From assembly GCA_964023275.1 (NCBI GenBank), contig OZ029914.1:15832049-15896048 (forward strand): 64,000 nucleotides of DNA. The letters run 5' to 3'. The stretch is from Norana najaformis (lineage: Eukaryota > Annelida > Clitellata > Crassiclitellata > Hormogastridae). Every line of letters begins with the position of its first letter. Position 1 is the stretch's first letter. The translations under genes were made by a program, and so were the position numbers. A model generated the notes under the pieces. The model saw nothing but the letters and a program-made list of their open reading frames with translations. It ran no database searches and was not told where the DNA came from. Positions 11,401-21,799 of this stretch are shown one piece after another.

Positions 11401-13092
11401 CTAGTTCTTAGATTTTTTTGCCTGTCTCTTGTACAGCTGTTCGGGAGCATCTCTGCGGAGTGTCCAGCAGTAGTCAGCCAACATTGTAGTGGACCATTTT
11501 CCCTGGTACCTTTGCTCCATTGTTGCGATATCTTGATGAAAACGTTCGCCATGTTCGTCACTAACCATACCACAGTTGTCAGGGAAGAAATCCAGATGGG
11601 AATGAAGGAAATGCATCTTCAGAGACATATTGCAGCGAAATTTCTGGTACTGCTTGAGCATGTCTTCTACTAGTTCCTTGTAGTTTTCTGCCCTAACATT
11701 CCCCAGAAAGTCTGTAGACACTAGACGAAAAGCATTCCATGCTTGTTTCGCATCACCCTCCAGCAAGTTGTTGAAGCGGTCATCTTTGAAGAGTTCTCTA
11801 ATCTGAGGACCCACAAAAACTCCCTCTTTAATCTTTGCTTCGCTGAGTCGAGGGAATTTTTCATGCAGGTATCGGAAAGCTGGCGAAGTGCGGTCCATGG
11901 CTTTCACGAAGTTCTTCACCAAACCTAGTTTGATGTGAAGGGGTGGTTGTAGGATTTTGTGAGCCTCGACCAGAGCTGGGTGCTGGATATTCTTCTGTCC
12001 AACTGCCATTTTTTGTCTGGGAGTCTATTCCTTCCGCACGTAGTGCAACTCTCTTGCTCGGCTATCCCACTCACACAAGAAACACATATATTTTGTATAT
12101 CCTTGCTGCAGTCCCATTAAAATGGCAACTACCTTCAAATCACCACACAGGTGCCACTTGTACCTGTTATAGTCAATGGAATGCAGTAGCTGTTTTAGGT
12201 TATCGTATGTCTCTTTCATGTGGACAGCATGCGCTAATGGAATAGATGGAAGACGGTTTCCATTGTGCAAAAGCACAGCCTTAAGACTCAGTGTTGAAGA
12301 GTCTACAAAGAGTCTCCATTCTTGTGGGTCATGAGTGATCTGTAAGGCATTCATGAGGTCGTCAATATTGGAACAGAATACCAGATTACCTTCCTTCATA
12401 AAGAAAGGTTCCAACTGCTGATGGCGCTTTCTATATGAAGTAATTGTGACATCTTCTTCTAGAAGATTCCATTGTTGGAGTCTTGATCCTAGCAATTCTG
12501 CCTTGTTTTTGGATAAGTCCAAATCACGAACAAGGTCATTTAGTTCTTCCTGTGTTATTCTGTGTGGGGTTGATGATGCACCACAGTGAAAATCGGGATC
12601 ACTGCACGCTGACGGACCAGGAGAAGAACATGTCGGCTCACCCTTGTCCTCATCAGATGAATCAAGGAAAATATATTCTGCTGGAGGTTCTGGAATAGGA
12701 AGTCCATCACCATGTGGAACTGGTCTCAATGCTGACGGAATGTTTGGGTAGACTATTGTCGACTTCTTTTGCTTCGTTATTTTACCGGAAAGAGGAGGAA
12801 CCAAGCAGAAGTAACAGTCATCTACGTGGTTGCTTTGCTCTCTCCACACCATGGGAACTGCAAACGGCATTGATGGTCTTTTGCCATTCAACCACTGTGA
12901 AAGCTGTGTTGTACATGTAGCACAGCATATATGCGGGGCCCATGGCTTGTCTTGGTCACCAACCTTGCATTCCAAGTAAGCATGATATGCCTTCTTGACT
13001 TGATAAGTGATACTTTTCTTCTCGTTGGCAAATGTCACTTCCCCACAAATGTAACAAAAGTTGTCCACAGTATTTACGCACTTCCGAGGCAT
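11401..13092 (-). CDS. CYICGE-family transposase-like gene, best copy (one amber stop)
   Basis: The frame is open from ATG at 13092 to the stop at 11401 except for one TAG at 12025-12027. That TAG replaces the Trp seen in copy 1 (KDW versus KE-stop), so this is about 563 codons with one nonsense change. The N-terminus is Cys-rich and probably zinc-binding (FCYICGE; APHICCATC; DDCYFCL). The middle reads RLFVDSSTLSLKAVLLHNG, then LCGDLKVVAILMGLQ and CFLCEWDSRARELHY; the C-terminal part has SDEHGERFHQDI and MEQRYQGKW. The spacing of these acidic residues after predicted strands resembles an RNase H-like DDE transposase core; this is my inference. The gene is intronless, unlike the copy at 30251-32046. 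No TIRs were found. Confidence 0.8.
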
Positions 13093-13206
13093 TACTGTTC
13101 TGTATTGTATCTAAATGGATAAAGTAATAATAGTTTTATAAAACAGTAACTTAAACTGTCTCGCACAAAGTCTGTAATATTGTAAATGCTCAACCGTTCC
13201 GACTCG

Positions 13207-13246
13207 CTTTATATAGTACACTGCTGACGTCATCTTACGTCAGCAG
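13207..13246 (-). promoter_or_regulatory. TATA box and CRE palindrome upstream of the 13092 start
   Basis: A minus-strand TATATAAAG lies at 13207-13215, about 115 bp upstream of the ATG. Directly behind it 13221-13246 is an inverted repeat with perfect 10-bp arms (CTGCTGACGT / ACGTCAGCAG) containing a full CRE (TGACGTCA, 13225-13232) and a TGACGTAA half-variant. Another TGACGTAA sits near 13283. These are classic CREB/ATF/XBP1-type sites. Confidence 0.7.
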
Positions 13247-13330
13247 CCGACTGGCTGTAGTTTTACATTGCATCAGAAAATGACGTAATCAACTGTGCAT
13301 GATGTGTCCATGATGGGATTATGCAATGAG

Positions 13331-13366
13331 GTGCGCGAGTCTGCTATGGGTGACATTTCTGGTTAT
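13331..13366 (+). repeat. 36-bp direct repeat, right copy
   Basis: Exact partner of 11152-11187. It lies about 240 bp upstream of the minus-strand gene start and 43 bp before the MULE. Confidence 0.9.
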
Positions 13367-13409
13367 CTGAACACTGCCCGTTAAACGACGAAATTGTTTG
13401 CTTTTAATG

Positions 13410-15462
13410 GGCACCCCGTACATAGCACGCACGACAAATGAGCGCCGACAAATGAGCGCCGACAAATGTGCGCCGTCAATTCATCGCTGTAGAATAAGCC
13501 CCGTCAAATGAGCGCCGTTGAAAGCGCGCAGCATAGACTGTTATTAACCCTTTGATTGACTAACTTCAAAGGTCAAACGCTTTAACACTTCGCTTGATTA
13601 GAATAAAGACGGCAACTTTATGTATTGTATGGCAATGAATAATACACTATAATATGATGTGAACGTAATAGTTGCTGCCACTTTGATATAAAAATAATAG
13701 TAGAAAGAAACTTATAGTTGAAATTACTGCTTCATGTGAGCAGACTTCAAAGCTCGTATTTGCGCAGAATAAACAAAGAAAACTATAAATACCAAATACA
13801 CCGTGTAAATTCTTCAAAAAGTGGAATAATCTTGTTTCACCATGGAGAAGGCTAAGTCGCAGAAGGCTAAAGAGCATATCATCGTTGACGGATATCGATA
13901 TAGAAAAGACCGAGAAAATTCCGATGGCAGTGCATCGTGGAGATGCTGTAAACGTGATTGTAGAGGACGAATTAAAGTGACGACAAAAGACGTAAGTACT
14001 GTGATATCGCAACACAACCATGCTCCACATCCGGAACGCAACGAAGTGCAGAAGACTGTAGTGGAGATGCGTCGAAAAGCAATGGCCACCGTCGTGAGAC
14101 CAAGGCAAATAATTCAGCAAAGCTCTCATGGAATGTCGTTGGAGGAAGCAAGTATGTTACCATCGTATACGGCCTCGCAGAGAGGGATCGAACGAGGGAG
14201 AAAGAGAAACGATCTCCCTTTCACCAACGTAACTTCGCTGAAAGGTATTGCCATTCCAGAAACTCTTCAACAATCTACAAGAGGCACTCCCTTTCTTCTG
14301 TAGCATTCAGGTATGAACGATGATGCTCGCATTCTGATGTTTGGAACGACTGAAAATTTGAACCTTCTACAGCAACATGAACACTGGTTTATCGACGGTA
14401 CGTTTAAAGTTTCGCCTGCAGTGTTTACGCAGTTATTCACCATTCATGTTTTAATTAACAACTCTGTCTATCCGCTAGTCTACGTGTTGCTGCCAGATAA
14501 AACAGAGCATGGCTATGGATGCGTCATGCGGAAAATTCTCGAGCTCCATCCTGGTCTAAATCCTGCAAGCATTATGGCAGATTTCGAGAAAGCCAGTCTA
14601 AATGCATGTGAAACCGTCTTCCCAAGAGCACGGTTAGTGGGATGCTTCTTCCATCTAGGCCAATGTTTGTGGCGCAAAGTACAAGAATGTCATTTAGTTG
14701 AGGCTTAATGAAAATGTCCGCATGCATGTTAAAATGCTCTTAACCCTCAGCTTTGTCCCTGTTGCAGACGTTGCACATGCTTTTGACGAATTGGAGGAAA
14801 GAAGCCCCCCTCAACTTGCACCAATCTATGACTACTGGAAAGACAACTACGTGGGGAGGCAAAGGAGAAGATGTAGATGAAATCCAATTTCCAATTAATT
14901 TGTGGGATATGCGCGACCGTATAAACGACAGTTTACCACGCACTAATAATTCGGTTGAGGCATGGCATCAGTGTTTTCAGAACACGATAGACTGTCATCT
15001 TCCGCCTGTCTACAAGCTCGTTGATAACTTTCGCAAGGTGCAGGATCATGTTGAGATCATGACAGAACGTTATCGATCGGGATTTAGACAGCCAGAGGCA
15101 TCGAAATCAAAGTAAATCAAACTTAACCGACGCCTGCTAGCCTTTATTTCAACATACGACAACGTACCATTGCTCGAGTACCTTCGCGGAATCGCGAATA
15201 ATGTAACAATTTGATAAAATGGAAACATAACAAAATTGATTTAATAAACGAACACTTTAAAAACATTACCTTATTTGCTGTTTCACAGTATATGACACCA
15301 AATTTGCGTTTGTTTATTTTCTAAATTAAATAGTCATTTCTTCGTATGGCTCTATGTCTTCTTGTATGCGCGCTAATGTCGGCGTTCATCTCTCTCGCGC
15401 GAAAGTGACGGCACGCGCTTTTGTCGGCGCGCATTTGTCTTGCGCGGTTTTGTCGGGTCACC
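13410..15462 (+). mobile_element. MULE (Mutator-like) DNA transposon with TIRs and 9-bp target duplication
   Basis: The ends are built of short repeats of GACAAATGNGCGCC-type sequence in opposite orientation (13428-13490 plus; 15380-15455 minus), starting GGCACCCCG and ending as the complement of GGTGACCCG. The flanks CTTTTAATG (13401-13409) and CTCTTAATG (15463-15471) match in 8 of 9 bases, as expected for the 9-bp duplication of MULEs. The element holds a broken transposase gene and lies inside an intron of the CARD gene. Confidence 0.88.
13842..15115 (+). pseudogene. MULE transposase with FLYWCH-type zinc finger, inactivated
   Basis: The N-terminal FLYWCH/WRKY-like finger reads DGYRYRKDRENSDG, WRCCKRDCRGR and HNHAPHP. 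The catalytic core follows: first Asp in WFIDGTFKVSP, second Asp in IMADFEKA, HLGQCLWRKVQE, and the Glu in NNSVEAWHQCF. It is inactive for three visible reasons: an in-frame TAG at 14301-14303 (frame continues at 14313), a frameshift near 14700, and another near 14860. The start at 13842 is the first ATG of the finger frame. Damage is light, so loss of function is fairly recent. Confidence 0.9.
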
Positions 15463-15539
15463 CTCTTAATGACATTTAACACTAAATATTGGCGTATTTA
15501 CGCGCCTTTGAGTTTGTTTGTTAATTACGCGAGTTATAC

Positions 15540-15665
15540 GTAAATATCTGTTTATTTAAAAGTATATGCGTACGTTCGTACGTACGTACGTATATATACA
15601 TATGTGTGTATGCGTGTGTGTATGTATGCATGTACTGTATGTATGTATGTATGTATGTGTACATG
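15540..15665. repeat. GTAC/GTAT microsatellite
   Basis: Degenerate (GTAC)n, (GTGT)n and (GTAT)n runs. Confidence 0.85.
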
Positions 15666-15669
15666 TGCG

Positions 15670-17053
15670 CAACTCAACAGTGTCTACGTATGCATGTTCA
15701 ACTGAACAGTGTTTATCGCATTCTAAGTTCGTCTAATGGGTACTCTCGATAGCCTAAGTTGGTATAGTATAAGCAAATAATGTTCTGATAACTGGAAAAT
15801 TACCAGGTGTGGAGTCTGCGCGCATGTTGAAACCCTAAGTGGAGGTCCAGCCAAATTTAACAGTTGACACCATATTCAATGTTGCTCAAGATAACGAAGC
15901 CGAATGCAGCATTTGCAGTACTCGGTTACTTTCTCCGACTGCAACTCTGTTCTCCGTCTAAGCCATTCCACAAATGTGCATTGTAACTTTTGCTTCGTAA
16001 GACATTTTTCTCATGCGTCTTCGGCTTTCATTAAACATTGTTGGTTTCCATGGAAAGCCAACCGCTTCCTTTCACTGATAATCATACAAGTTTCAATAAA
16101 ATCTCCGCTTTTTCGCCGAAATGCACCCAGTGTCTTGTGGGTCTTTCTTTTTGGTTCTGAAGCCTGTACCCAATATATCATCTTTACGCTCTTCTGCATA
16201 TATAAAATAGTTAATTCAAAGGGCAAAGAGGTTATCCTAATCGCTTCTATGTCCCATTTACATTATTTCACATTCCGATCAATTTTATAACAGTTTCACG
16301 GTTATGTTATTACGATCATTTCTCGATCATTTCTCCTCTTCCCCTATCAGTACATTATTGTCTATGAAACTGTTTTTCATTGATTACTTGATCACATGCC
16401 TGCACTAAAGCAGTCCTTTTACAACAAGTCCATTGTTCTTACATCCTCGCATAGTTTCCGCTCCTCCAACAACAATCATTCTGTTAATAGACAATAAAAA
16501 CTTATCTGTTGATCAGTTTTTTGAGTGAAAAAAGTAGAATGAAACAATGGCATAGCAAAGTAACAGATCTTTTGGTTCTAGGGTCGAACAATTCGACTTA
16601 TTCAATCAATTAGGTTATTCCTTTCCAAGGCAGTAACCTTTGACTTATTACAAATCCAGGTAACAGCAGAACTACGACCATATATCGATCGCATACAGTC
16701 GGTCAAATATTAATTGACGTGGTCGGGATGAAGATTACGCAAGAGCAGCTCTAGGTATGGGGCATAAATGTTAAAGCCCATTAATTTTGGAACAGCACTG
16801 CTCTCGAAGAAACCAATCCAAGTATACGATTTGTTGCGCACCACTGACTACTGAATCGTATAAATAATTAGCCAAAGGTGGCAATGTGAAGTTGTTTACA
16901 TTTTCTACAACTATAGTACGACAGACTGTAGTATGAAGCATTTCATATGCTGCAAAATTCATAAAAAGAAAAACCTAATGTGTATGCACAATTGAGACTT
17001 GATCTTGGCTTCATCCTAATTTAATGTTTGGTATTAAAAAATATAACTTTAAG
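15670..17053. other. Intron, mostly unique; remnant of exon-array unit at its end
   Basis: No gene recognised from 15670 to 16780. From about 16800 to 17053 the sequence matches 17950-18198 at the same distance from the next exon, so the exon-array duplication unit begins here and includes the 3' flank of a lost exon. Confidence 0.55.
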
Positions 17054-17182
17054 ATGGGATGGAGAAGATGAACGTCATATCCTATCATTGTATTGATCTG
17101 GTTACAGATAAACAGGAGCTGAAGAAAAAGTTTGAGGACCAGAAGAGAGAATGGGAAGCAGAGAAAGATCAGTTTCAACTTG
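17054..17182 (+). CDS. Coiled-coil cassette exon, array member 1
   Basis: 129 bp, acceptor ACTTTAAG, donor CTTG|GTAAGA, phase 1-1. It starts GMEKMNVISYHCIDLVTDKQ and continues with FEDQKREWEAEKDQF. The start is chosen by the AG shared by members 1-4. The following intron begins with a conserved stretch that also recurs after members 2 and 4. Confidence 0.75.
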
Positions 17183-17411
17183 GTAAGAAAATCAGTTTAG
17201 AAGAAATCATAAGAGTAACCTAAGCATCACTCTTCTGACTGTCTGAAGGAAGGTCTTCGCTAAATAGTCTAAAGCGAGTGAAAGAGAGCTTTTTGCGTAA
17301 TTATGACAAAAAGAACGTTGAGAGGTTCCTCAAATGCCTTTTGCACATACTCAGATGCATAGATTAATCTTGGCTTGATTACATTTTAATGTTAAAAAAT
17401 ATAACTTTAAG

Positions 17412-17552
17412 ATGGGATGGAGAAGGTGAACGTCATTTCATGTCACTGTATTGATCTGGTTACAGAGATACAGGAGATGAAGAAGTATTTTGAGGATCAG
17501 AAGAAAGAATGGGAAGCAGAGAAAGATCAGCTACTGCAACAGCATCAACTTG
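17412..17552 (+). CDS. Coiled-coil cassette exon, array member 2
   Basis: 141 bp with the same acceptor and donor sequences as member 1 and phase 1-1. It is four codons longer owing to LLQQH near the end. Intron and exon are both duplicated (period about 358 bp), with slight divergence. Confidence 0.75.
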
Positions 17553-17780
17553 GTAAGAAAATCAGTTCAGAAGAAATCATAAGAGTAACCTAAGCATCAC
17601 TCTTCTGACTGTCTGAAGGAAGGTCTTCGCTAAATAGTCTAAAGCGAGTGAAAGACAGCCTTTGCGTAATTATGACAAAAAGAACGTTGAGAGGTTCCTC
17701 AAATGCCTTTTGCACATATTCAGATGCATAGATTAATCTTGGCTTGATTACATTTTAATGTTAAAAAATATAACTTTAAG

Positions 17781-18018
17781 ATGGGATGGAGAAGGTGAAC
17801 GTCATTTCGTATCATTGTATTGATCCGGTTACAGATAAAAACAAGATACAACAACTGGAGAAGAATCTTGAGGATCAGAAGACAGAATGGGAAGCAGAGA
17901 AAGGTCGGCTACTAAATCTGCAAAAACAGCTTGAAAACGAACTTGAACGAAGAAGCCAATCCAAGTATACGATTTGTTACGCACCACTGACTACTGAATC
18001 GTATAAAATAATTAATTA
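17781..18018 (+). CDS. Coiled-coil cassette exon, array member 3 (extended 3' end)
   Basis: Same start as the other members, but the GTAAG donor is missing. The frame runs on through LLNLQKQLENELERR to a stop at 18018. It may be an alternative terminal exon, or an exon using AA|GTATAC near 17963, which would break the 1-1 phase rule. The sequence from 17950 also occurs at about 16805. Confidence 0.6.
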
Positions 18019-18198
18019 GCCAAAGTTGGCAATGTGAAGTCGTTTACACTTTCTACAATTATAGTACGACACAATGTAGTATGATGCATTTCACATGCTG
18101 CAATATTCATAAAAAAAGCTTAATGTGACTGCAAAATTGAGACTTGATCTTGGCTTAATCCTAATTTAATGTTTTGTATTAAAAAATATAACTTTAAG

Positions 18199-18348
18199 AT
18201 GGGATGGAGAAGATGAACGTCATATCATATCATTGTATTGATCTGGTTACAGAAAAAAACGAGATACAGGAGCTGAAGAAGAATTTTGAGGACCAGGAGA
18301 GAGAATGGGCAGCAGAGAAAGTTCAACTACTGCAACAGCTTAAACTTG
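18199..18348 (+). CDS. Coiled-coil cassette exon, array member 4
   Basis: 150 bp, canonical sites, phase 1-1. It reads GMEKMNVISYHCIDLVTEKN followed by EIQELKKNFEDQEREW, with LLQQLKL at the end. Confidence 0.75.
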
Positions 18349-18399
18349 GTAAGAAAATCAGTTCAGAAGAAACCATAAGAGTAATCTAAGCATCACCCT

Positions 18400-19190
18400 T
18401 TTGACCGTCTGAGGGAAGGTCTTCGCTAAATAGTCTAAACCAAGTGAGAGAGTCTTTGCATAATTATGACACAAAGAACGTTGAGAGGTTCCTGAAATGG
18501 CTGCCTTTTGGCTTTTGCAAACATTCAGATACATAAATTAATGCACAAGATAGGCATATCATTGTGGGTCGATATTTAATATGATGTACCAAAACCTAGA
18601 TAACAACCCAAATTCATAGTAGAAACGCATCAAACATTAATATAAAAATCTTTGCAGTTTAAGAGTGCCTACATAATTGAAGTTTTTCACGTACAAAGAA
18701 AAATTTCAGCACCAATCATCTCAAGCTCTATTGTTGTGGCTGATTAGAAGTACTATAACTGGAAAAGTGTCTGCGCTCATTTTTGTTGCATCACACGTGT
18801 CATATCAATCATGTAGCCGTTAGCAATTAGCATACCATAATTATAATTAACCAAAATCTATGGCTTAAGTGTAAACAATTCTTAACCATTACTGCTGGTA
18901 GCAAGATTTTAAAAATATTTGCACTTCTTTTTCTGTGGTCTGGTATCATCTTGGTCCATCCCTGGCTTCTTTAGAGATGGCCGTATTATGGCTCGCTTCT
19001 AATCATCTGTCAACCATCCCTCTGCTAATGATGCAATGCAGAGTTGCAACAGAAAAAGATTTAGCTCATCGACAACTTCTTGGGAGTATGTGGTGCATAG
19101 GATGATTCAACATTCAGTTTCAAATGTGGATACGCAGTAGCTGAACCTTAATTTTATTGGTTTGATCGCAGTTAAATGTCTTAACAATAA
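18400..19190. other. Intronic sequence, nothing recognised
   Basis: AT-rich, no exon or repeat seen apart from the conserved intron start after member 4 (to about 18500). Confidence 0.5.
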
Positions 19191-19194
19191 TAAG

Positions 19195-20524
19195 ACGATT
19201 TTTATATTGCCGTAGCTCAGCCGAGGCCAAAAAGGGCTTTTTACATGAGTTACATGAGTTCAGAGATCAATGACAGTCATATGATTTTGTAAAAGTTGTT
19301 GAATAGGTGTTGAATCGTGACTTGAAATGCGTCCACAGATGGGGCAATCTTCACATGGTCGGAAAGACTGTTCCACGCAGTGTGTCCGGCGACAGAGAAG
19401 AAACACGCCGAAACTCGTGGACAATCAGGCGACTGAAGTTGATTTCTCGATGTTCTGATAGTTTGCTTCTCGAATGCAGAAGTGGGATATATAGTCCAGG
19501 AAAAGACCATTCATAGCTTTGTATGTGATTAGGCACAGTTTGTAGGTGGCCCGCTGTAGGACGCGCAGCTAATGCAGGCTGTCACGCAGCAGATCAGTGA
19601 CGTGATTGGATTTGGTCCGGCCATAGATGAGGCGGGGAGCAGAGTTTAGCACTGACTGTATCCACTCTAGCTGACAAGTTGGCAGACCCAACAGCAGTCT
19701 GTTGCAGTAGTCAACCGTGGAGACTATGAAGCTGCTGACCAATGTGACAGCGGTTGAGGTGGGAATGAATCTGCGGATGGATTAAATGCAACAGAGTTAG
19801 TAGTTAGCAGAAGGAACTTCGAACGAGTTGAATGACATGGACCGACATGGACATACAGTCGTCAAAGAGGACTGCAAGCTTGCGGATGGTGTCAGCTGGT
19901 CGAAATTCTGCATCATTGAGGGCGAAGGTGTGTGGTCCCACAGTACGACATCGGTGACCAGGACGTTAAGTGGCGACGCGCTCTCGGGTGTGATCACATG
20001 GTCCAGCAGACCGCCGAGTTGGTGCGTTGGAGACTTCACCTGTTGCCGGAAACTGTATGTCGACAGGATTTCATTGTATTTGATGATTTCTGGGTCAAGC
20101 GCTCGCTCGATTTGTATATTAATGTCTCCAGTGATCGCTACTGGTAAAGACATACTCGAGAGAGCTTCAAGAAGTGAGGAAAACTCATGAAAGAACTTCG
20201 GCATGATAGATTCTCACCCGGGCCGGTATTTGACATCGAAGATGTGGCTGCTATCTCTCGTAGCAGAGCATGGGCATTAGAACGATGTTTCATTCTGCCT
20301 GGTGTTGATCTTAGATAAGGCGAACTATGGCAGCATTTCAATCGCCTCCTCGCATCATCGGTTGGACTGCAAGACTCAAGAAGGTTTAATCCCAGCCCGC
20401 GGAGACGCTCCATGGACAAGCAATCAGAATCCTTGTACCAGGTTTCAGTCAGGGCAAGCATATCGTGCTTCTCTTCCTGCATAAGCACTCTGACATCAAC
20501 GATCTTGTTAATAACCGATCGCAT
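19195..20524 (-). mobile_element. Internally deleted L2/CR1-like LINE
   Basis: Minus strand. The endonuclease (EEP) domain runs from 20524 to 19797 (MLALTETWYKDSD; ITGDINIQIE; LLDHVITP; DHTPS). The reverse-transcriptase core is missing. The C-terminal part resumes at 19735-19277 (FIVSTVDYCN; LPTCQLEWIQ; FSVAGHTAWNSLSDHV). The endonuclease has a frame change near 20200. The 5' end stops about 25 bp before exon-array member 5. Confidence 0.85.
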
Positions 20525-20548
20525 TAAATTAGAAAATATGACTTTAAA

Positions 20549-20686
20549 CTGGGATGGAGAAGATGAAAGTCATATCATATCATTGTATTGATCCGGTTAC
20601 AGATAAAGACAAGATAGAGGATCTGGAGAAGAAACTCGCGGACCAGAAGACAGCATGCGAAGCTGAAGAACCAAAAAAGCAGAAAA
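20549..20686 (+). CDS. Coiled-coil cassette exon, array member 5, acceptor lost
   Basis: 138 bp homologous to members 1-4 (MEKMKVISYHCIDPVTDKDK, then DLEKKLADQKT) and ending at AAA|GTAAG in phase 1. The acceptor AG of the other members is AA here, so normal inclusion should fail. A LINE ends just upstream, where the branch point and polypyrimidine tract should be. Confidence 0.6.
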
Positions 20687-20819
20687 GTAAGAAAATCAAT
20701 ATTAATCCGACATACTTAGCGAGAAATAAAAAACGTATCAAATATTTGAACTTACGGGGCCAATGCATGAAGCAAACGTTTCTCAAGTATGACTTGCTGC
20801 CATTAGGCCAAACTTGAAA

Positions 20820-21795
20820 TAGGCCTTCGATGCTAGCACAACAAACATGTTACTTTTTATCTTCTCTGTTTGTAACATCATCTATCTAGAATGAAATTTC
20901 ACTTGGTTGAAGCAGTTGCCATTAGCGCTCTATGCCCTAAACAATTCAAGATTTCTGTTTTGCTGAGGGAAGCTTGCGTGCGCTATAAAAAGATGTATTG
21001 AAGGGACTCTATATTATCTATATAAACAATATAATTGAATAATATTAGAAGTCTTGACATTACAAAAACTAGTTTGATCTCCTCTCGGTGACTAACACCA
21101 GGTCTCTTTATAGTCATCCTCCCTCTTTTGCACGTGCACAACCGAAAATTCTACCTTTGTACAATCAGATTAAATTTCCCGCGCCGCAGCTAACGTCTGA
21201 TACTTTAACGCATTTTGTGACAATACCTTCTTCCTTCAAGAGGTAAAATCAGAATTTTGCACCTCAGACTCACAAAATGGAAAATGCAACAACCATAAAC
21301 TATATAACTTACCAGCAACCAACAAACAAAATAATAACCCTTTACAAAATTGTTCTCAAAGCAAGGTTAATCTCCCAAAACAAGAAACTAAATCCAGACT
21401 TCTGCAAAACTTTCAACATAAATGATTCCCATTTTCAAGGGGCTAACCTTAGCAGAAGAACTTTAAACTCATAATATATAACTGTAGTAAATAATAACCA
21501 GATAACAGTTTGACAACATTCAACAAAGTACACCCAACTATGTACACCCTAATACCGCAATTATGAACACCTAAACCTTTTGGAAACACCAAACAATCTT
21601 CCGCACAGCAGATGTAAGTGTACTACGCAATACTATGCACTAAATGCAAGTAGGAAAGTCATTCGCAGTAACAACTTATTCACACGCTGTCCAACAACGT
21701 TCAGTTTTGCTAACTACGAACATCGGAAAACAATAACCAAATAGTCTAACAATGTCCATATTTTGCAAAACCAATCCACTTTATAGATAGACACT
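20820..21795. other. Intergenic, nothing recognised
   Basis: AT-rich sequence with many short tracts of A and C. No coding, RNA or repeat signal seen. Confidence 0.5.
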
Positions 21796-21799
21796 TAAC

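Noticed and set aside
13428..13530. Repeated 14-bp words suggesting a CRISPR-like array
   Set aside because: No spacers; the words are tandem parts of the MULE terminal inverted repeat.
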